Origin: Natrinema altunense
GTDB taxonomy: Archaea > Halobacteriota > Halobacteria > Halobacteriales > Natrialbaceae
Length of the DNA: 64,000 nt
Assembly: GCF_000731985.1 (NCBI RefSeq)
Contig: NZ_JNCS01000008.1
Span: 1 to 64,000 of the forward strand
Reading direction: 5' to 3'
The position numbers and the translations under genes are program-made. Shown here in pieces: positions 16,958 through 26,338 of this stretch (position 1 is the first letter of the stretch; each line of letters opens with the position of its first letter). The notes under the pieces were generated by a model. It was not told where the DNA came from. It saw only the letters and a program-made list of their open reading frames with translations, and ran no database searches.

Positions 16958-18862
16958 ATGACGCGTGACTCCGCCGGGGAACCCGGCGCAGACGACGGGG
17001 ATTCCGTCGTCTACGATCTCGCTTCCGATTGTACCGCCGACGATGTCGAGCACGGCCGCCCCTATCTCGCCGAGATCAACGGTATCGTCGACTACGGCGT
17101 CTTCGTCGATCTCTCCGACTCCGTTTCCGGTCTCGTCCACGAATCCGTCCTCGAGGGCACGTTCGCCGTCGGCGACGAACTCGTCGTCGAACTCGAGAGC
17201 GTCCGTGAGAACGGCGATATGGCATTCGAACCCGTCGATATCGACGACTATACGGTCGACGATGTCGGCCACGACTACTCGCTGACCGGCACCCACCGCC
17301 TCGAGAGCACCATCGGCGACCAGATCCACCTCGAAGGGACGGTCACGCAGGTCAAACAGACCGGCGGGCCGACGATCTTCCACGTCGCCGACGAGCAGGG
17401 CGTCGTCCCCTGTGCCGCCTTCGAGGAGGCCGGCGTCCGGGCTTACCCCGCGATCGAAGTCGGTGACGTCGTTCGCGTCACCGGGACGCCGGAACACCGC
17501 GAGGGATCGGTCCAGATCGAGGTCGACGGCCTCTCGAAACTCGAGGGCGAGGACGCCGAAGCGGCCCGCGAGCGACTCGAGGACGCCCTCGAGGAGCGCG
17601 CCGAACCGCACGACGTCGAGCCCCTGATCGACTGGCCGGCGTTCGAAAAGCTTCGGCCGAACCTGGAGGAAGTCGCGCAACTGCTCCGGCGGACGGTGCT
17701 CGAGGGCCGTCCGATCCGCGTCCGCCATCACGCCGACGGCGACGGGATGTGCGCCGCCGTTCCCGTTCAGATCGCGCTCCAGCGATTCATCGCCGACGTC
17801 CACGAAGACGAGGACGCGCCGCGTCACCTCATCAAGCGGCTGCCGGCGAAAGCGCCCTTCTACGAGATGGAAGACGCCACGCGGGACCTGAACTTCGCGC
17901 TCGAGGACCGCGAGAAGCACGGCCAGCAACTGCCGCTGTTGCTGATGCTCGACAACGGCTCGACGGCCGAGGACGTGCCGGCCTACGAGACGCTGGCCCA
18001 CTACGACATCCCGATCGTCGCCGTCGACCACCATCACCCCGACCCGGACGCGGTCGGCGACCTGCTCGACGCCCACGTCAACCCGTACCTCCACGACGAG
18101 GACTACCGGATCACCACGGGGATGCTCTGCGTCGAACTCGCGCGGATGATCTACCCCGACCTCGGCGAGGAACTCCGTCACGTCCCGGCCGTCGCGGGCC
18201 TCTCGGACCGCTCGAAGGCCGACGCGATGGACGACTACCTCGAGTTGGCCGCCGCGGAAGGCTACGACGAGGACCGACTGCAGGACGTCAGCGAGGCGCT
18301 GGACTACGCCGCCTTCTGGCTGCGCTACAACTCCGGCGACCAGCTGATTCAGGACCTGCTCCAGGTCGACAGCGACGACGAACAGCGCCACCGCGAACTC
18401 GTCGAGTTCTTCGCCGACCGCGGCCGCGAGGAAGTCGACGAGCAACTCGACGCTGCGATGCCCCACCTCGAACACGAGACGCTCGAGAACGGCGCGCACC
18501 TCTACCGGATCGACGTGGAGAACTACGCGCACCGCTTTACCTACCCCGCGCCGGGGAAGACCACCGGCGAGATCCACGACCGGAAGATCGAGGAGACCGG
18601 CGATCCGGTCATCACGGTCGGCTACGGCCCCGACTTCGCCGTGCTTCGGAGCGACGGCGTGCGACTGGACATCCCGAACATGGTCTCCGAACTCGAGGCC
18701 GAAATCGCGGGCGGCGGCGTCTCCGGCGGCGGACACCTCGTCGTCGGGTCGATCAAGTTCGTGACCGGCAAACGCGAGGAGGTCATCGACGCCTTGGTCG
18801 AGAAGATGGCCGAGGCTGACATCGACGAAGCGCTCTCGAGTGCGGCACCCATCGACGACTGA
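16958..18862 (+). CDS. RecJ-like DHH phosphoesterase with S1 and OB-fold domains
   Basis: The protein has 634 residues. Residues of about 25-95 form an S1 RNA-binding domain (LAEINGIVDYGVFVDL). An OB-fold segment with LEGTVTQVKQTGGPTIFHVAD follows at about 120-190. The DHH domain holds RHHADGDGMCAAV and AVDHHHPDPD, the metal-binding motifs. The C-terminal DHHA1 domain ends with SGGGHLVVGSIKF. Proteins of this type are the archaeal RecJ/GAN relatives, single-strand nucleases that associate with the replisome or act on RNA. Highly acidic composition is normal here. The start is chosen from the TATA spacing and the S1 domain position. Confidence 0.85.
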   Translation: MTRDSAGEPGADDGDSVVYDLASDCTADDVEHGRPYLAEINGIVDYGVFVDLSDSVSGLVHESVLEGTFAVGDELVVELESVRENGDMAFEPVDIDDYTVDDVGHDYSLTGTHRLESTIGDQIHLEGTVTQVKQTGGPTIFHVADEQGVVPCAAFEEAGVRAYPAIEVGDVVRVTGTPEHREGSVQIEVDGLSKLEGEDAEAARERLEDALEERAEPHDVEPLIDWPAFEKLRPNLEEVAQLLRRTVLEGRPIRVRHHADGDGMCAAVPVQIALQRFIADVHEDEDAPRHLIKRLPAKAPFYEMEDATRDLNFALEDREKHGQQLPLLLMLDNGSTAEDVPAYETLAHYDIPIVAVDHHHPDPDAVGDLLDAHVNPYLHDEDYRITTGMLCVELARMIYPDLGEELRHVPAVAGLSDRSKADAMDDYLELAAAEGYDEDRLQDVSEALDYAAFWLRYNSGDQLIQDLLQVDSDDEQRHRELVEFFADRGREEVDEQLDAAMPHLEHETLENGAHLYRIDVENYAHRFTYPAPGKTTGEIHDRKIEETGDPVITVGYGPDFAVLRSDGVRLDIPNMVSELEAEIAGGGVSGGGHLVVGSIKFVTGKREEVIDALVEKMAEADIDEALSSAAPIDD

Positions 18863-19067
18863 GACCGGCCGATCGTTCGTTTTCGGTTTTCACAGTGGAG
18901 AGCGATAGCTATCGTCTCCCCGTTGATCGGTTCGGGTGTTCGCATCGATACGACCGATTACCTCCCCGTATCGGGTTCGAGCTGCCGTTTCAGTCCTTCG
19001 AAAGATCGCGACACGGCAATGACGGACACGCTCCTTCAAATCGTAGTAAATTTTTAGTGTACATATC

Positions 19068-19075
19068 GGGAGGTG
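19068..19075 (+). promoter_or_regulatory. Strong Shine-Dalgarno deciding the GH97 start
   Basis: GGGAGGTG ends nine bases before the ATG at 19085. A GTG start at 19073 would overlap the site itself, so the ATG is preferred. An AT-rich AAATTTTTAG near 19049 is a plausible TATA region, which gives a leadered transcript. Confidence 0.6.
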
Positions 19076-19084
19076 CGTGCTAGC

Positions 19085-22000
19085 ATGGTTGATGAAACAT
19101 CACACCAAGCATTTTCACAGTATCGACGGCGGGGACTACTCGGTGGCCTGACATCGCTGTTCGCGGCGACGGCCTACTCGGTGAACGTCTCGGCGGACGC
19201 CGCTACGCCGGTCCGCGATGGCGACGATTCGGCGACGCAGACGGTGTCCTCGCCGGACGGGAGTGTGACTCTCACCGTTGACACCGACGACGGAACGCCG
19301 ACATACAGCGTCTCGTTCGAGGGGACGACCGTCGTCGACCCGTCGCGACTTGGCTTCGAGTTCCGGAACCAGCCGGCGTTCGGCGTCGGCAGCGACGCGG
19401 TCGACGTTACCGTCACCGGCAGTGATCGGACGACGGTCGATACGACGTGGGAACCGGTCTGGGATCGGTACGACGAGATCCGGGAACACTACACCGAACT
19501 CCGACTCGGACTCGAGGAGACTGGAGAACCGGGTCGGGGCGGCATCCTCGAGATACGCGCGTTCGACGACGGCCTCGGGTTCCGGTTCCGCTTCGACGAG
19601 CGCTTCGGCGATCCGTTCGTCGTCACGTCCGAGCGGACCGAGTACGACTTCGCGGACGACGCTGAGTCGTGGTGGATCCCCAACGATTACAACAACTTCG
19701 AGGTCGAGTACGAGGAGACCCGACTGAGCGAAATCGGGTCGACGCTCGAGTCGGACTTCGGCGGGAGGTTCGACGGCGTCCACACGCCGATGACGATGCG
19801 GACTGCGGACGACCACTACGTCAGCGTCCACGAGGCGAACCTCGACGACTACGCGTCGCTGGCGATCGCGCCACGGGAGAGCGGTGGCACCGCCTTCGAA
19901 TCGACACTGGCACCGCTGCCCGACGGCACGAAGGTGTCCGCGTCAGCGCCCCACGTGACGCCGTGGCGGACGATCCGACTCGGCAGGCGACCGGGCGATC
20001 TCGTCGAATCGAACCTCATCGTCAACCTCAACGAGGACTACAACGACGACGTGTTCACGCAGGGAGTCGACTGGATCGAGCCCCAGAAGTTCATCGGGAT
20101 CTGGTGGTTGATGATCACGGGCCGCGCCGACTGGGAGTATCGGGGACCGCGGACGGGTAACCACGGCGCACAGACCGGCCGGGCGAAGCAGTACATGGAC
20201 TTCGCGAGCGAGCACGGCATTCCGGGCGTGCTCGTCGAAGGGTGGAATCAGGGCTGGTCGAGCTATCCCGGCGACGGGAGCGAACTCGACTTCACCGAGT
20301 CCTACCCCGACTTCGATCTCGAGGGGATCACCGACTACGGCGCGAGCCTCGAGCCGCCGACCCAGATGACGATGCACAACGAGACGGCGGGGGACTTCCG
20401 GAACTACGAGTCCCAGATCGACGAGGCGTTCGGCCTGTACGACGACCTCGGAATTCGGTCGATCAAGAACGGCTACGTCGCCGATGACGGCGACTTGGCC
20501 GGTGAGGGATACAACCACCACAATCAGGTGCTGGTCAACCACCACACGCTGGTCGCGGAGACGGCGGCGGCCAACCGGCAAATGCTCGATATCCACGAGC
20601 CGATCCACCCGACCGGTCGCCGGCGGACCTACCCGAACCTGATGACACGCGAGGGCGTGAAAGGCCAGGAGTACGACGCGTTCGGCGACGTCAGTCCCAG
20701 ACACCACGTGACCTTCCCGTTCACGCGAATGCTCGGCGGTCCGGTCGAGTACACTCCCGGAATCTTCGACACGGAGTCCGGCTCCGGCGGCATCGAGACG
20801 ACGCGGGCCAAACAGCTCGCGATGTACCCGACCTACTTCAGCGGCCTCCAGATGGTCGCGGACCTGCCGAGTTCGTATCTGGCCGACCGGCCCGCGACCC
20901 TCGAGGTCAGCGAGGTCGCACAGGCACAACACGCCGACCTGGACGGCTTCGTCACGCGGTCCGAGTGGGCCAACGCACAGGGCGAAGAGTACGTCCCCTT
21001 CGACGCCAGCAGCGCCGACAGCGGTGCGGCGGCCACGTGGACGCTCGAGGACGCCGACGCCGGCGAGTACGACGTTCACCTCCGGGTAGCGAACTACGCG
21101 GCCGACAACGGGCTCGAGGAGGGCGTCGACGCGACGGTCACCCTCCGGGTCGACGACGAGCCGGTCGAGCGGGTGTCGATTCCCGGGACCGACTACTGGG
21201 ACGTCTGGACCGCGACGGAGACGACCGTCTCGCTCGAGGGCGGGAACGCCGACCTCTCCCTCGCGCTGACCGACGCGGACGCCGGCGGTTTCAACCTCGA
21301 TTCGATCGCCGTCACGGAACCTGGCGAGTCGATGCCGGAGCCCGAAGAGCCGCCGATCACCGGGCCGACAGTCCCCGCGTTTCAGTTCATCGAGGACGTG
21401 CCGGCAGCGGGCTGGGACGATACTCGAGTCCTCGACGCCGCGATCGGGGACTACATGATCACCGCCCGGCGGAAGGGTGAGGAGTGGTACGTCGGTGCGA
21501 TGACCGACGAGCACGGCCGCGCGCTCGAGGTGCCGCTCGACTTCCTCGAGTCCGCGTCTGGCCGATGGCGCGGCCACGAAACGGGGAAGGGAACGGGTCA
21601 CGGCGAGGGGAGAGGTTCCAGAAAGGGTCACGAGCGGAATCAGGGCGGCGGAACGGGCCATACGAAAGGGAAGTACGTCGCCGAGGTCTACTCGGACGGC
21701 ATCGACGCGAGCTACGACGGCGATCTCGAGGCCGTTCGCATCGACGAGGCCGTCGTCGACGAGTCCGCGACGCTGCTGGCGTCGACGGTCGGCTCCGGCG
21801 GCACCGCCGTTCGGCTCCGCCCGGCGACGGATGCGGACCTCGAGACGCTGCCGAGGTACGAGCAGCCCTCGCAGGAGGTCGACGTCTCGATCGACGAAGA
21901 GACGTTCGTCCGGGAGCCATTCATCACCGCGACCGGCTCTAACGATGGCGACTACATCGGCGGGACGAACGTGGAACTCGTCGTCGACGGCGAGGTCGTC

Positions 22001-22849
22001 GGCGTCGAAAACGTCCGGTTCGCACCGGGTGCGACCGACGAGCCGTTCGCGTTCGGCGCGACGATCGACGCCGCGGGCACCTACGACGTGACCGTTCGAA
22101 CGCTCGAGGGGGACCCCCTCGCCAGCCGAACGGTAACGGTAACGCCGCCGGAAACCGTCGCGTCGTTCGACGATCCGAGCGGCGACGACGACGGCCCCGG
22201 CGAGTACACGTACCCGACCGCCGACGCGTTCGCGGACGGCGTCTTCGACCTCCGAGCGTTCGAGGTGACCCGGATCGAGAGCACCGTCCAGTTCGCTTTC
22301 GAAGTCGAGAATTTGACCAACGCGTTCGGTAGTGATCGCGACTTCTCTCCGCACATGTTCGTGCTGTGGCTCCGCGATCCGACCGCCGGCGGCGGCAGTA
22401 CGGGCGAAGTCGGCGACCTCGGACTGGCCGCGGACTTCGAGTCGGCGTGGCACTACCGCCTCGAGGTCAGCGGTTTCACGAAGAGCGCGGTCGATGCGGG
22501 TGGAAATCCGTTGACGGATAACGACGGAAACGAAATCGCCGTTCGAGACGACGTGGACCCCGACGCGAACACCGTGACGCTCTCCGTCGACCGGGCGGCG
22601 TTCGGCGGGACCGATCTCTCGGCGCTGGAAGCCGTGGCGATGGTCCAGTCCGAGGATCGGGGCGCGCTCCGTCCCGTCGTCGAAGACGCCGAGGAATACG
22701 TTTTCGGCGGTGCTATCCCCGGTGCGGCCGAGAACGCACCGCGCGTGATGGACCTCGTGACGCCCACGGACGTCGGCCGGGCCGAGGCGCTGGCCTACTC
22801 GTCTGAGAGACGGGCGACGCTCCCGTTCGTCCCGCTGAGCGACGGCTGA
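19085..22849 (+). CDS. Tat-exported GH97 glycoside hydrolase (alpha-glucosidase type) with inserted and C-terminal modules
   Basis: The protein has 1,254 residues. A Tat signal (YRRRGLLGG) opens it. The GH97 N-terminal beta-sandwich runs to about 290 and the catalytic barrel to about 600. SusB-like stretches are clear: SIKNGYV, HEPIHPTGRRRTYPN, GQEYDAFG and FTRMLGGPVEYTPGIF. A Gly lies where retaining GH97 galactosidases have the nucleophile Asp, so an inverting alpha-glucosidase is likely. A CBM-like sandwich (about 609-742) precedes the conserved FIEDV..WDDTRVLD and ITARRKG end of the GH97 unit. A Gly/Lys/His-rich basic loop (about 828-862) interrupts the C-terminal sheet. Residues of about 1020-1254 resemble the glucodextranase C-terminal module. 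It should degrade maltodextrin-like glucans outside the cell. Confidence 0.85.
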   Translation: MVDETSHQAFSQYRRRGLLGGLTSLFAATAYSVNVSADAATPVRDGDDSATQTVSSPDGSVTLTVDTDDGTPTYSVSFEGTTVVDPSRLGFEFRNQPAFGVGSDAVDVTVTGSDRTTVDTTWEPVWDRYDEIREHYTELRLGLEETGEPGRGGILEIRAFDDGLGFRFRFDERFGDPFVVTSERTEYDFADDAESWWIPNDYNNFEVEYEETRLSEIGSTLESDFGGRFDGVHTPMTMRTADDHYVSVHEANLDDYASLAIAPRESGGTAFESTLAPLPDGTKVSASAPHVTPWRTIRLGRRPGDLVESNLIVNLNEDYNDDVFTQGVDWIEPQKFIGIWWLMITGRADWEYRGPRTGNHGAQTGRAKQYMDFASEHGIPGVLVEGWNQGWSSYPGDGSELDFTESYPDFDLEGITDYGASLEPPTQMTMHNETAGDFRNYESQIDEAFGLYDDLGIRSIKNGYVADDGDLAGEGYNHHNQVLVNHHTLVAETAAANRQMLDIHEPIHPTGRRRTYPNLMTREGVKGQEYDAFGDVSPRHHVTFPFTRMLGGPVEYTPGIFDTESGSGGIETTRAKQLAMYPTYFSGLQMVADLPSSYLADRPATLEVSEVAQAQHADLDGFVTRSEWANAQGEEYVPFDASSADSGAAATWTLEDADAGEYDVHLRVANYAADNGLEEGVDATVTLRVDDEPVERVSIPGTDYWDVWTATETTVSLEGGNADLSLALTDADAGGFNLDSIAVTEPGESMPEPEEPPITGPTVPAFQFIEDVPAAGWDDTRVLDAAIGDYMITARRKGEEWYVGAMTDEHGRALEVPLDFLESASGRWRGHETGKGTGHGEGRGSRKGHERNQGGGTGHTKGKYVAEVYSDGIDASYDGDLEAVRIDEAVVDESATLLASTVGSGGTAVRLRPATDADLETLPRYEQPSQEVDVSIDEETFVREPFITATGSNDGDYIGGTNVELVVDGEVVGVENVRFAPGATDEPFAFGATIDAAGTYDVTVRTLEGDPLASRTVTVTPPETVASFDDPSGDDDGPGEYTYPTADAFADGVFDLRAFEVTRIESTVQFAFEVENLTNAFGSDRDFSPHMFVLWLRDPTAGGGSTGEVGDLGLAADFESAWHYRLEVSGFTKSAVDAGGNPLTDNDGNEIAVRDDVDPDANTVTLSVDRAAFGGTDLSALEAVAMVQSEDRGALRPVVEDAEEYVFGGAIPGAAENAPRVMDLVTPTDVGRAEALAYSSERRATLPFVPLSDG

Positions 22850-23008
22850 TCCGACCCGGTCTGCTGACGCGTGGTTCGTCGCGACGACCGCGCATACGGC
22901 GATCGAATGCCGGGCCGGTTCGGGCAGACGCAGTGGCGACGAACGCGCGTCGAAAAACGATCTCCAGTCGTGTCCTATGCCACCGTCTCGAGCAGCCGAA
23001 TCCGTCGC

Positions 23009-23137
23009 TCAGTCGGCACCGTGACGCGGCGTGTAGCCGCAGTCGGCACAGACGAGCGACTCGTAGCGGGTTGCGAGCGTCCCCGAGCAGTCGGGACACT
23101 GATATTCAGCTTCGGGCGAACGTTGGGTTATTGCCAT
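23009..23137 (-). CDS. 42-residue zinc-ribbon micro-protein
   Basis: A 42-codon ATG frame encodes MAITQRSPEAEYQCPDC near its start and VCADCGYTPRHGAD at its end. The paired CPDC and CADCG knuckles about 18 residues apart form a complete zinc ribbon. Haloarchaea carry many such micro-proteins, some of which affect biofilm or stress phenotypes. Acidic residues and codon bias match the neighbours. The gene stands alone, convergent with the GH97 gene and about 140 bases downstream of the hypothetical gene at 23277-23600. Its target is unknown. Confidence 0.8.
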   Translation of the reverse strand: MAITQRSPEAEYQCPDCSGTLATRYESLVCADCGYTPRHGAD

Positions 23138-23276
23138 ACTAGGGGCGAAGAACTGGGCGAGTATAAACTCGCGTATTATGGCAGTTGAACACTACCGTGT
23201 GGGTAGAACACACAGCGATACAACGGCGCACCAATACCGGAGAGTACAGTTCCGTCCGCGAGCGGAGACCCGATCG

Positions 23277-23600
23277 CTAGAACTGGTAGCGGCGTTCGTC
23301 GTCCATCGACGGATACTGGTCGGCACCGGTCATCTCCTCGAAGGTCATGCCGGAGAGATACTCGTCGTACGTCACGTCGTAGGCCGACCGGAGTTGGAAG
23401 TCCAGTTTCCCGCTATCGACGGTCGACTGAAAGAGCATGTGGATCGCCCGGCGGACGAGTTCGTCCGTCTCCTCGGGCTCTAATGCGGTTTCGAGCAGGG
23501 CGAGTTCGTTGCGCGTTTCGCGGTCGAGCGAGACGGTCAGGTCGTCGCCGAGATCGCTGTACGAGTCCGTCACCGCATCGTTGAGATCGTCGAGGCTCAT
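23277..23600 (-). CDS. Conserved-looking haloarchaeal hypothetical protein
   Basis: I do not recognise a characterised family. The 107-residue acidic protein starts MSLDDLNDAVTDSY. It has a helix-rich middle (LDRETRNELALLETALEPEETDELVRRAIHML, split by turns) that recalls ribbon-helix-helix-like or small dimeric helical proteins. It ends with a Tyr/Met/Gly-rich tail, YLSGMTFEEMTGADQYP. No membrane segment or cysteine is present, so it should be a soluble cytoplasmic protein. It is divergent from mutY with 122 bases between start codons. Codon use is typical of the window, which supports a real gene. Confidence 0.75.
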   Translation of the reverse strand: MSLDDLNDAVTDSYSDLGDDLTVSLDRETRNELALLETALEPEETDELVRRAIHMLFQSTVDSGKLDFQLRSAYDVTYDEYLSGMTFEEMTGADQYPSMDDERRYQF

Positions 23601-23722
23601 ACGGGAGGGGACTCGAGCGGATCGGATAGGCTTTTCGTGGTCGTCGCGTCGGCGATGTCGACCCGGCGGGGCGCTCGCGCGGGACCGCCACCAGTAAGGC
23701 ATCCCAGTCGCTAGCGGGACCG

Positions 23723-24658
23723 ATGAGTGACGCCGAGGCACCGGCCGACGAGTGGACCCTGCCCGACGATCCGAGGGCCGTTCGCGAGGCCCTGATCGAG
23801 TGGTACGAGGCCGACCACCGCGACTTCCCGTGGCGACGGACCGACGACCCCTACGAGATCCTCGTCAGCGAGGTGATGAGCCAGCAGACCCAACTGGGCC
23901 GTGTCGTCGCGGCCTGGGAGGCGTTCCTCGAGCACTGGCCGACCACCGCCGACCTCGCCGACGCCGACCGCGCCGATGTCGTGGGGTTCTGGACGGACCA
24001 CAGTCTGGGGTACAACAATCGGGCGAAGTACCTCCACGAGGCCGCCCAACAGGTCGACGACGAGTACGGCGGCGACTTCCCCGAGACCCCCGAGGAGCTA
24101 CAGGAACTGATGGGGGTCGGCCCGTATACGGCCAACGCGGTGGCGAGTTTCGCGTTCAACGACGGCGACGCCGTCGTGGATACGAACGTCAAACGAGTGC
24201 TCTACCGGTCGTTCGACGTTCCCGACGACGACGCGACCTTCGAGGACGCCGCGAACGACCTCATGCCCGAGGACCGGTCGCGGGTCTGGAACAACGCGAT
24301 CATGGAACTGGGCGGCGTCGCCTGCGAGCAGACACCCCACTGCGACGAGGCCGGCTGCCCCTGGCGCGAGTGGTGTCGCGCCTACCAGACCGGCGACTTT
24401 ACCGCCCCCGACGTACCCACACAGCCGAGTTTCGAGGGGAGTCGCCGGCAGTTCCGCGGCCGCGTGATCGGCACGCTTCGAGAGTACGACGAACTCGAAC
24501 TCGATGCGCTCGGTCACCGTATCCGCGTCGACTACGTGCCCGGCGGCGAGTACGGCCGCGACTGGCTCACGGAGCTGCTGACCGATCTCGAGTCGGACGG
24601 ACTGGTCGCCCTCGAGCGCGACGCCGACGGCGAACACGTCGCCCGGCTCCGGCGCTAA
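23723..24658 (+). CDS. mutY: A/G-specific adenine glycosylase
   Basis: The 311-residue protein removes adenine mispaired with 8-oxoguanine. The HhH-GPD glycosylase domain shows the catalytic Glu in SEVMSQQTQ, the hairpin LMGVGPYTANAV and the catalytic Asp in VVDTNVKR. Four cysteines in ACEQTPHCDEAGCPWREWC form the [4Fe-4S] loop. The C-terminal region of about 90 residues is shorter than the NUDIX-like recognition domain of bacterial MutY, as in other haloarchaeal forms. The gene diverges from the hypothetical at 23277-23600. No downstream partner is linked to it. Confidence 0.92.
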   Translation: MSDAEAPADEWTLPDDPRAVREALIEWYEADHRDFPWRRTDDPYEILVSEVMSQQTQLGRVVAAWEAFLEHWPTTADLADADRADVVGFWTDHSLGYNNRAKYLHEAAQQVDDEYGGDFPETPEELQELMGVGPYTANAVASFAFNDGDAVVDTNVKRVLYRSFDVPDDDATFEDAANDLMPEDRSRVWNNAIMELGGVACEQTPHCDEAGCPWREWCRAYQTGDFTAPDVPTQPSFEGSRRQFRGRVIGTLREYDELELDALGHRIRVDYVPGGEYGRDWLTELLTDLESDGLVALERDADGEHVARLRR

Positions 24659-25237
24659 CGCGACCGAGCGGCCGTCGAACACGATCCGGCCGACCCCGTT
24701 CGTGTCCACCGTATCGGTGTCGGGAACTTCGAGCGACCCGCCGTTCCCGATCGACGACGCGGGCGACCGCTTCGACTGACGACCTACGGGTGTTCCGTGT
24801 GACGGCGATATCGAGTTAGAAACGTCGGTACCGACGCTATCGAGCGGATGAGAGCCAGCGGCAAAACGGCAACCGGTGGCGGGTGCCGTGCATTCCCTAG
24901 CGGCCAGTTTCCGATGTGTGGCCTATCGGAAAAAGTGTCCGATCTCACTTGTACGTGCCCGAAAATTGCAGGGAGTGAGAACGTTGACGTGCGGTGATGG
25001 CCGTTCACTATCGTTGGTTTCCTGCCGGCTCGAGATATTATACTACATCGATACTTTTTGGGAAGGTGAGAAAATACGATATTGTGAATTTCTTAGTAGA
25101 GTGGCTGAGGGGCACCTATACCGCGATAGATTGTCAGATTTGACCATCGAGTAGAAGTGACAATCACTGGAATTGGGTTGCGGGAAAGGCTACCGGTAAC
25201 CAAACCCGTCTATACGTCTTTGTGGTTGAGTTCGGTG
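24659..25237. other. 579-base intergenic stretch, AT-rich in its second half
   Basis: No convincing gene is present. The first about 130 bases keep high GC and an open frame without a start, which may be decayed coding DNA. From about 24990 the sequence becomes markedly AT-rich (for example ATATTATACTACATCGATAC near 25031-25050), unlike the rest of the window. The short frames inside have poor codon bias. It probably holds the promoter of the regulator at 25238 and may be a transfer scar. Confidence 0.5.
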
Positions 25238-25936
25238 ATGACCACAGTCGTCGAACTCGGGATTTCGGCTGATCGACTCGGACTCGCCCGCACGTTCGAT
25301 CGCGTGTCGGCGTTCGAATTCCAGATCGGCGGCATGATCGGTGGTTCCCCACCGCTCGTCTGGGTGAACGGCGGGGATCGAGACACCGTTCGGCGAGCGC
25401 TCGAGGCGGACCCGTCGGTCGACGTGATCGCGAGCGTTGCCGACGACGGCGGGAAGGCCACGACCGATACCGGGACGACTACCGACCCGAACGATCGCTG
25501 GCTGTTCCGACTCGAGTTCGGGGACGGCGTGAAACTGTTCGAGCAAATCGTCACGGAAAACGACGGCGCGATCCTGACGGCCCGGGGTCGGGAGGGCCGA
25601 TGGATGGTGAAACTGCTCTTTCACGACCGGGAGTCGGTATCGGCGTGTCATGACCTCCTCGAACAGTACGAGTTCGGAGCCGACGTCACCCGAATCAGTG
25701 GTATCGACGACCTCGCGAGTGCGCAGACGCCCCTGACGGAAACGCAGTACGAGACGATTTGCAAAGCCCACGAGCTCGGATACTTCGACGTGCCGCGGGG
25801 AGTGACCCTCAAAGAGTTGGCGGCGGAACTAGACATCTCACACCAGGCGCTGTCGGAGCGGCTACGTCGGAGTCACGCTGCCCTCGTCAGTGCGGAACTG
25901 TCCGATCGAAGCGCACCGATGGAAATCGACCCCTGA
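25238..25936 (+). CDS. Bacterio-opsin activator-type HTH transcriptional regulator
   Basis: The 232-residue protein has an N-terminal sensor-like region of about 160 residues without a recognised ligand domain. A C-terminal HTH_10 domain of the haloarchaeal Bat family follows, visible as LTETQYETICKAHELGYF, then VPRGVTLKELAAELDIS and HQALSERLRRSHAALV. Such regulators lack a PAS or GAF domain in the short form and usually control a nearby or divergent gene. The neighbours give no obvious target. The ATG at 25238 follows GGTGATG and is chosen because the family N terminus starts near it; upstream frame residues have poor bias. Confidence 0.82.
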   Translation: MTTVVELGISADRLGLARTFDRVSAFEFQIGGMIGGSPPLVWVNGGDRDTVRRALEADPSVDVIASVADDGGKATTDTGTTTDPNDRWLFRLEFGDGVKLFEQIVTENDGAILTARGREGRWMVKLLFHDRESVSACHDLLEQYEFGADVTRISGIDDLASAQTPLTETQYETICKAHELGYFDVPRGVTLKELAAELDISHQALSERLRRSHAALVSAELSDRSAPMEIDP

Positions 25937-26338
25937 GACGCGGTAGCTGACCGTCGGCGTCTCGGTGAATCACCGTTCATTCTCTGTGTTGATGATCATA
26001 CGACTCGTTTTCCCAGTATTTTAGACATTATCTATTATGAATCTGCCAAAGTGGCTGCATTTGTGCCAACAAATAGCCTTATTACTGAATACAACGACAA
26101 TTAGATGTCGGCATGATGCCGACCGATCGGCGCACCGAGCGTACCGTAAACGCCGGTGGATCACCCGTGCTCACGTCCGGTGTCGCGGTCGCTCGTGGCT
26201 GTGTGACCGCGACACTACCGGACGGCTGCTGGGTCGTCTCGCGACCCGGTCCGCTTTTCGCTCCAGCGGTAATTTTCAATTCGAATACTGGTCCGTAGTT
26301 TTATCTGTTGAGCTGAAATACACGTCCTCGAGAGAGAA
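25937..26338. other. 402-base intergenic stretch with a promoter-like element
   Basis: The stretch has AT-rich blocks near 26010-26110. GCCTTATTA at 26076-26084 lies about 29 bases before ATG codons at 26113 and 26116 that open a 61-codon frame (to 26298). That frame has no acidic bias and no recognisable motif, so it is not called as a gene. A second AT-rich element, AGTTTTATC near 26297-26305, may be the TATA box of the winged-helix gene at 26339. Confidence 0.4.

Noticed and set aside
19943-22453. 836-codon antisense open frame over the GH97 gene
   Set aside because: High-GC DNA leaves long open frames opposite real genes. It has Arg/Val-rich composition without haloarchaeal acidity, and the sense frame has clear GH97 motifs.
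24876-25154. 92-codon frame within the AT-rich intergenic block
   Set aside because: Codon use and Arg/Leu/Ser-rich composition do not match haloarchaeal genes, and no motif is seen.
26113-26298. 61-codon frame with two ATG codons after a TATA-like element
   Set aside because: The promoter spacing is attractive, but composition and absence of any motif or acidic bias argue against a protein. It is reported only as a transcript candidate.
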